The position numbers were made by a program, and so were the translations under genes. A stretch of 5,901 bases of DNA, from positions 1 to 5,901 of the forward strand of contig JBHHXE010000119.1 in assembly GCA_046756865.1 (NCBI GenBank), read 5' to 3'. This DNA is from DUAG01 sp046756865 (GTDB lineage: Bacteria; Nitrospirota; Nitrospiria; SBBL01; JAADHI01). The notes under the pieces are model-generated. The model saw only the letters and a list, made by a program, of their open reading frames with translations, was not told the origin of the DNA and made no database searches. Positions 5,389 to 5,901 of the stretch are shown here, one piece after another. The stretch's first letter is position 1, and each line of letters opens with the position of its first letter.

Positions 5389-5417
5389 TATTTACACTTT
5401 TCATTCAGTCGTGTCAA
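5389..5417 (-). promoter_or_regulatory. Putative sigma-70 promoter of tRNA-Gly
   Basis: On the minus strand a perfect -35 box TTGACA (5412-5417) is followed, 17 bp later, by TAAATA (5389-5394), a weak -10. Transcription would begin near 5382, about 13 bases before the mature tRNA 5' end, which is a normal arrangement for a single tRNA gene. Confidence 0.6.
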
Positions 5418-5436
5418 GGAGGAGGGTCTGTTCCGC

Positions 5437-5465
5437 TTGCGACGTGATTTCCTTCATGTTATCCT
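5437..5465 (+). promoter_or_regulatory. Putative promoter of the carbonic anhydrase gene
   Basis: TTGCGA (5437-5442) and TATCCT (5460-5465) each match four of six sigma-70 consensus bases at 17-bp spacing. This would place the start near 5472, about 30 bases before the ATG at 5502. The region is shared back to back with the tRNA promoter on the other strand. The match is modest. Confidence 0.35.
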
Positions 5466-5501
5466 CATAAAAAATTCGGATGTCTCCCTTCGGGATCGGT
5501 C

Positions 5502-5901
5502 ATGATTCATCCTTTTATGGATAAAAACCCCCAATTCCCGCCGACCGTTTTCATCGAGAATTCAGCTCATGTGATCGGAGATGTGGAGATCGGCGCGTAC
5601 AGCTCTATCTGGTTCGGGGCCGTCGTCCGGGGGGATGTCCATTATATCCGGATTGGGGAAAAAACAAGCATTCAGGACCTTTCCGTTCTGCATGTCACCC
5701 GTCAGACCCACCCCCTCATCGTCGGCAGCGAAGTCACCGTTGGCCACCAGGTTACACTTCACGGATGTACGGTGGAGGATCGTGTCCTGGTTGGGATGGG
5801 AGCAATTCTGTTGGACGGCGCCATTGTCGGAACAGGATCGGTTATTGGAGCCGGGGCCGTTGTGACGGAAGGGATGACGATCCCACCCGGATCATTGGCC
5901 C
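5502..5901 (+). CDS. Gamma-class carbonic anhydrase family protein, 3' end outside window
   Basis: The visible 133 residues form a left-handed beta-helix of hexapeptide repeats typical of the gamma-carbonic anhydrase/YrdA/PaaY family. The order is: VIGDVEIGAYSSIWFGAVVRGD (about 24-45; quoted in pieces: VIGDVEIG, SSIWFGAVVRGD), IGEKTSIQD, SVLHVT, then VGHQVTLHGC and VGMGAILLDG. The three zinc-binding histidines are present (LHV, GH and LHG). Such proteins hydrate CO2 when fully active, though many members have weak or unproven activity. The N-terminus MIHPFMDKNP fits family starts, so ATG 5502 is preferred over the in-frame ATG at 5517. The ribosome binding site is weak (GGGA near 5492). A full-length member would be about 170-180 residues, so roughly 40 are missing because the window ends, not because the gene is broken. 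Confidence 0.92.
   Translation, partial: MIHPFMDKNPQFPPTVFIENSAHVIGDVEIGAYSSIWFGAVVRGDVHYIRIGEKTSIQDLSVLHVTRQTHPLIVGSEVTVGHQVTLHGCTVEDRVLVGMGAILLDGAIVGTGSVIGAGAVVTEGMTIPPGSLA

Noticed and set aside
5403..5459. Minus-strand 18-codon ORF (MKEITSQAEQTLLLDTTE) preceded by a GAGG-like site
   Set aside because: It overlaps the tRNA promoter -35 box and has no support beyond a possible ribosome binding site; chance is likely.
5158..5505. Plus-strand open frame of 115 codons
   Set aside because: It runs through the tRNA-Gly gene; GIRTRDQELGK is the well-known mistranslation of a tRNA antisense strand.

Overview
This is a bacterial chromosomal stretch of moderate GC content from an organism with a Gram-negative envelope. 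Three things point that way: a lipobox lipoprotein, a second exported protein with an Sec-type signal peptide, and a kinase/nucleotidyltransferase pair of the AmgK/MurU type, which serves peptidoglycan recycling in Gram-negatives. I cannot fix the phylum from sequence alone; the gene content would suit a Nitrospirota-, deltaproteobacterial- or similar lineage, but that is only an impression.

Left part (about 1-2900, minus strand): a tightly packed operon read right to left, purC (SAICAR synthetase), an AmgK-like sugar kinase and a MurU-like nucleotidyltransferase. purC and the kinase overlap by 8 bp, and the kinase stop lies 1 bp before the preferred transferase start. A strong intrinsic-terminator hairpin sits in the leader about 50 bp before purC, with upstream segments that could form competing hairpins, so the operon may be controlled by attenuation. 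A perfect 10-bp hairpin follows the last gene.

Middle (about 2900-3437): about 540 bp of non-coding, repeat-rich DNA. It holds a GC-rich imperfect hairpin, a 92-bp palindromic interspersed-type repeat, four 11-bp T-tract repeats, an 11-bp-arm inverted repeat that probably overlaps a promoter, and a 9-bp A/C-rich repeat just ahead of a ribosome binding site.

Right-centre (3438-5177, plus strand): two exported proteins of unknown role. The first is a small acidic secreted protein. A textbook terminator follows it, then a lipoprotein that joins an STN/secretin-N0-like domain to six C-terminal HEAT repeats. This is the least ordinary part of the window.

Right end (5178-5901): a complete tRNA-Gly(CCC) on the minus strand with its own plausible promoter, then the start of a gamma-class carbonic anhydrase gene on the plus strand, cut by the window edge. 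No CRISPR array, transposase gene or intact mobile element was seen.
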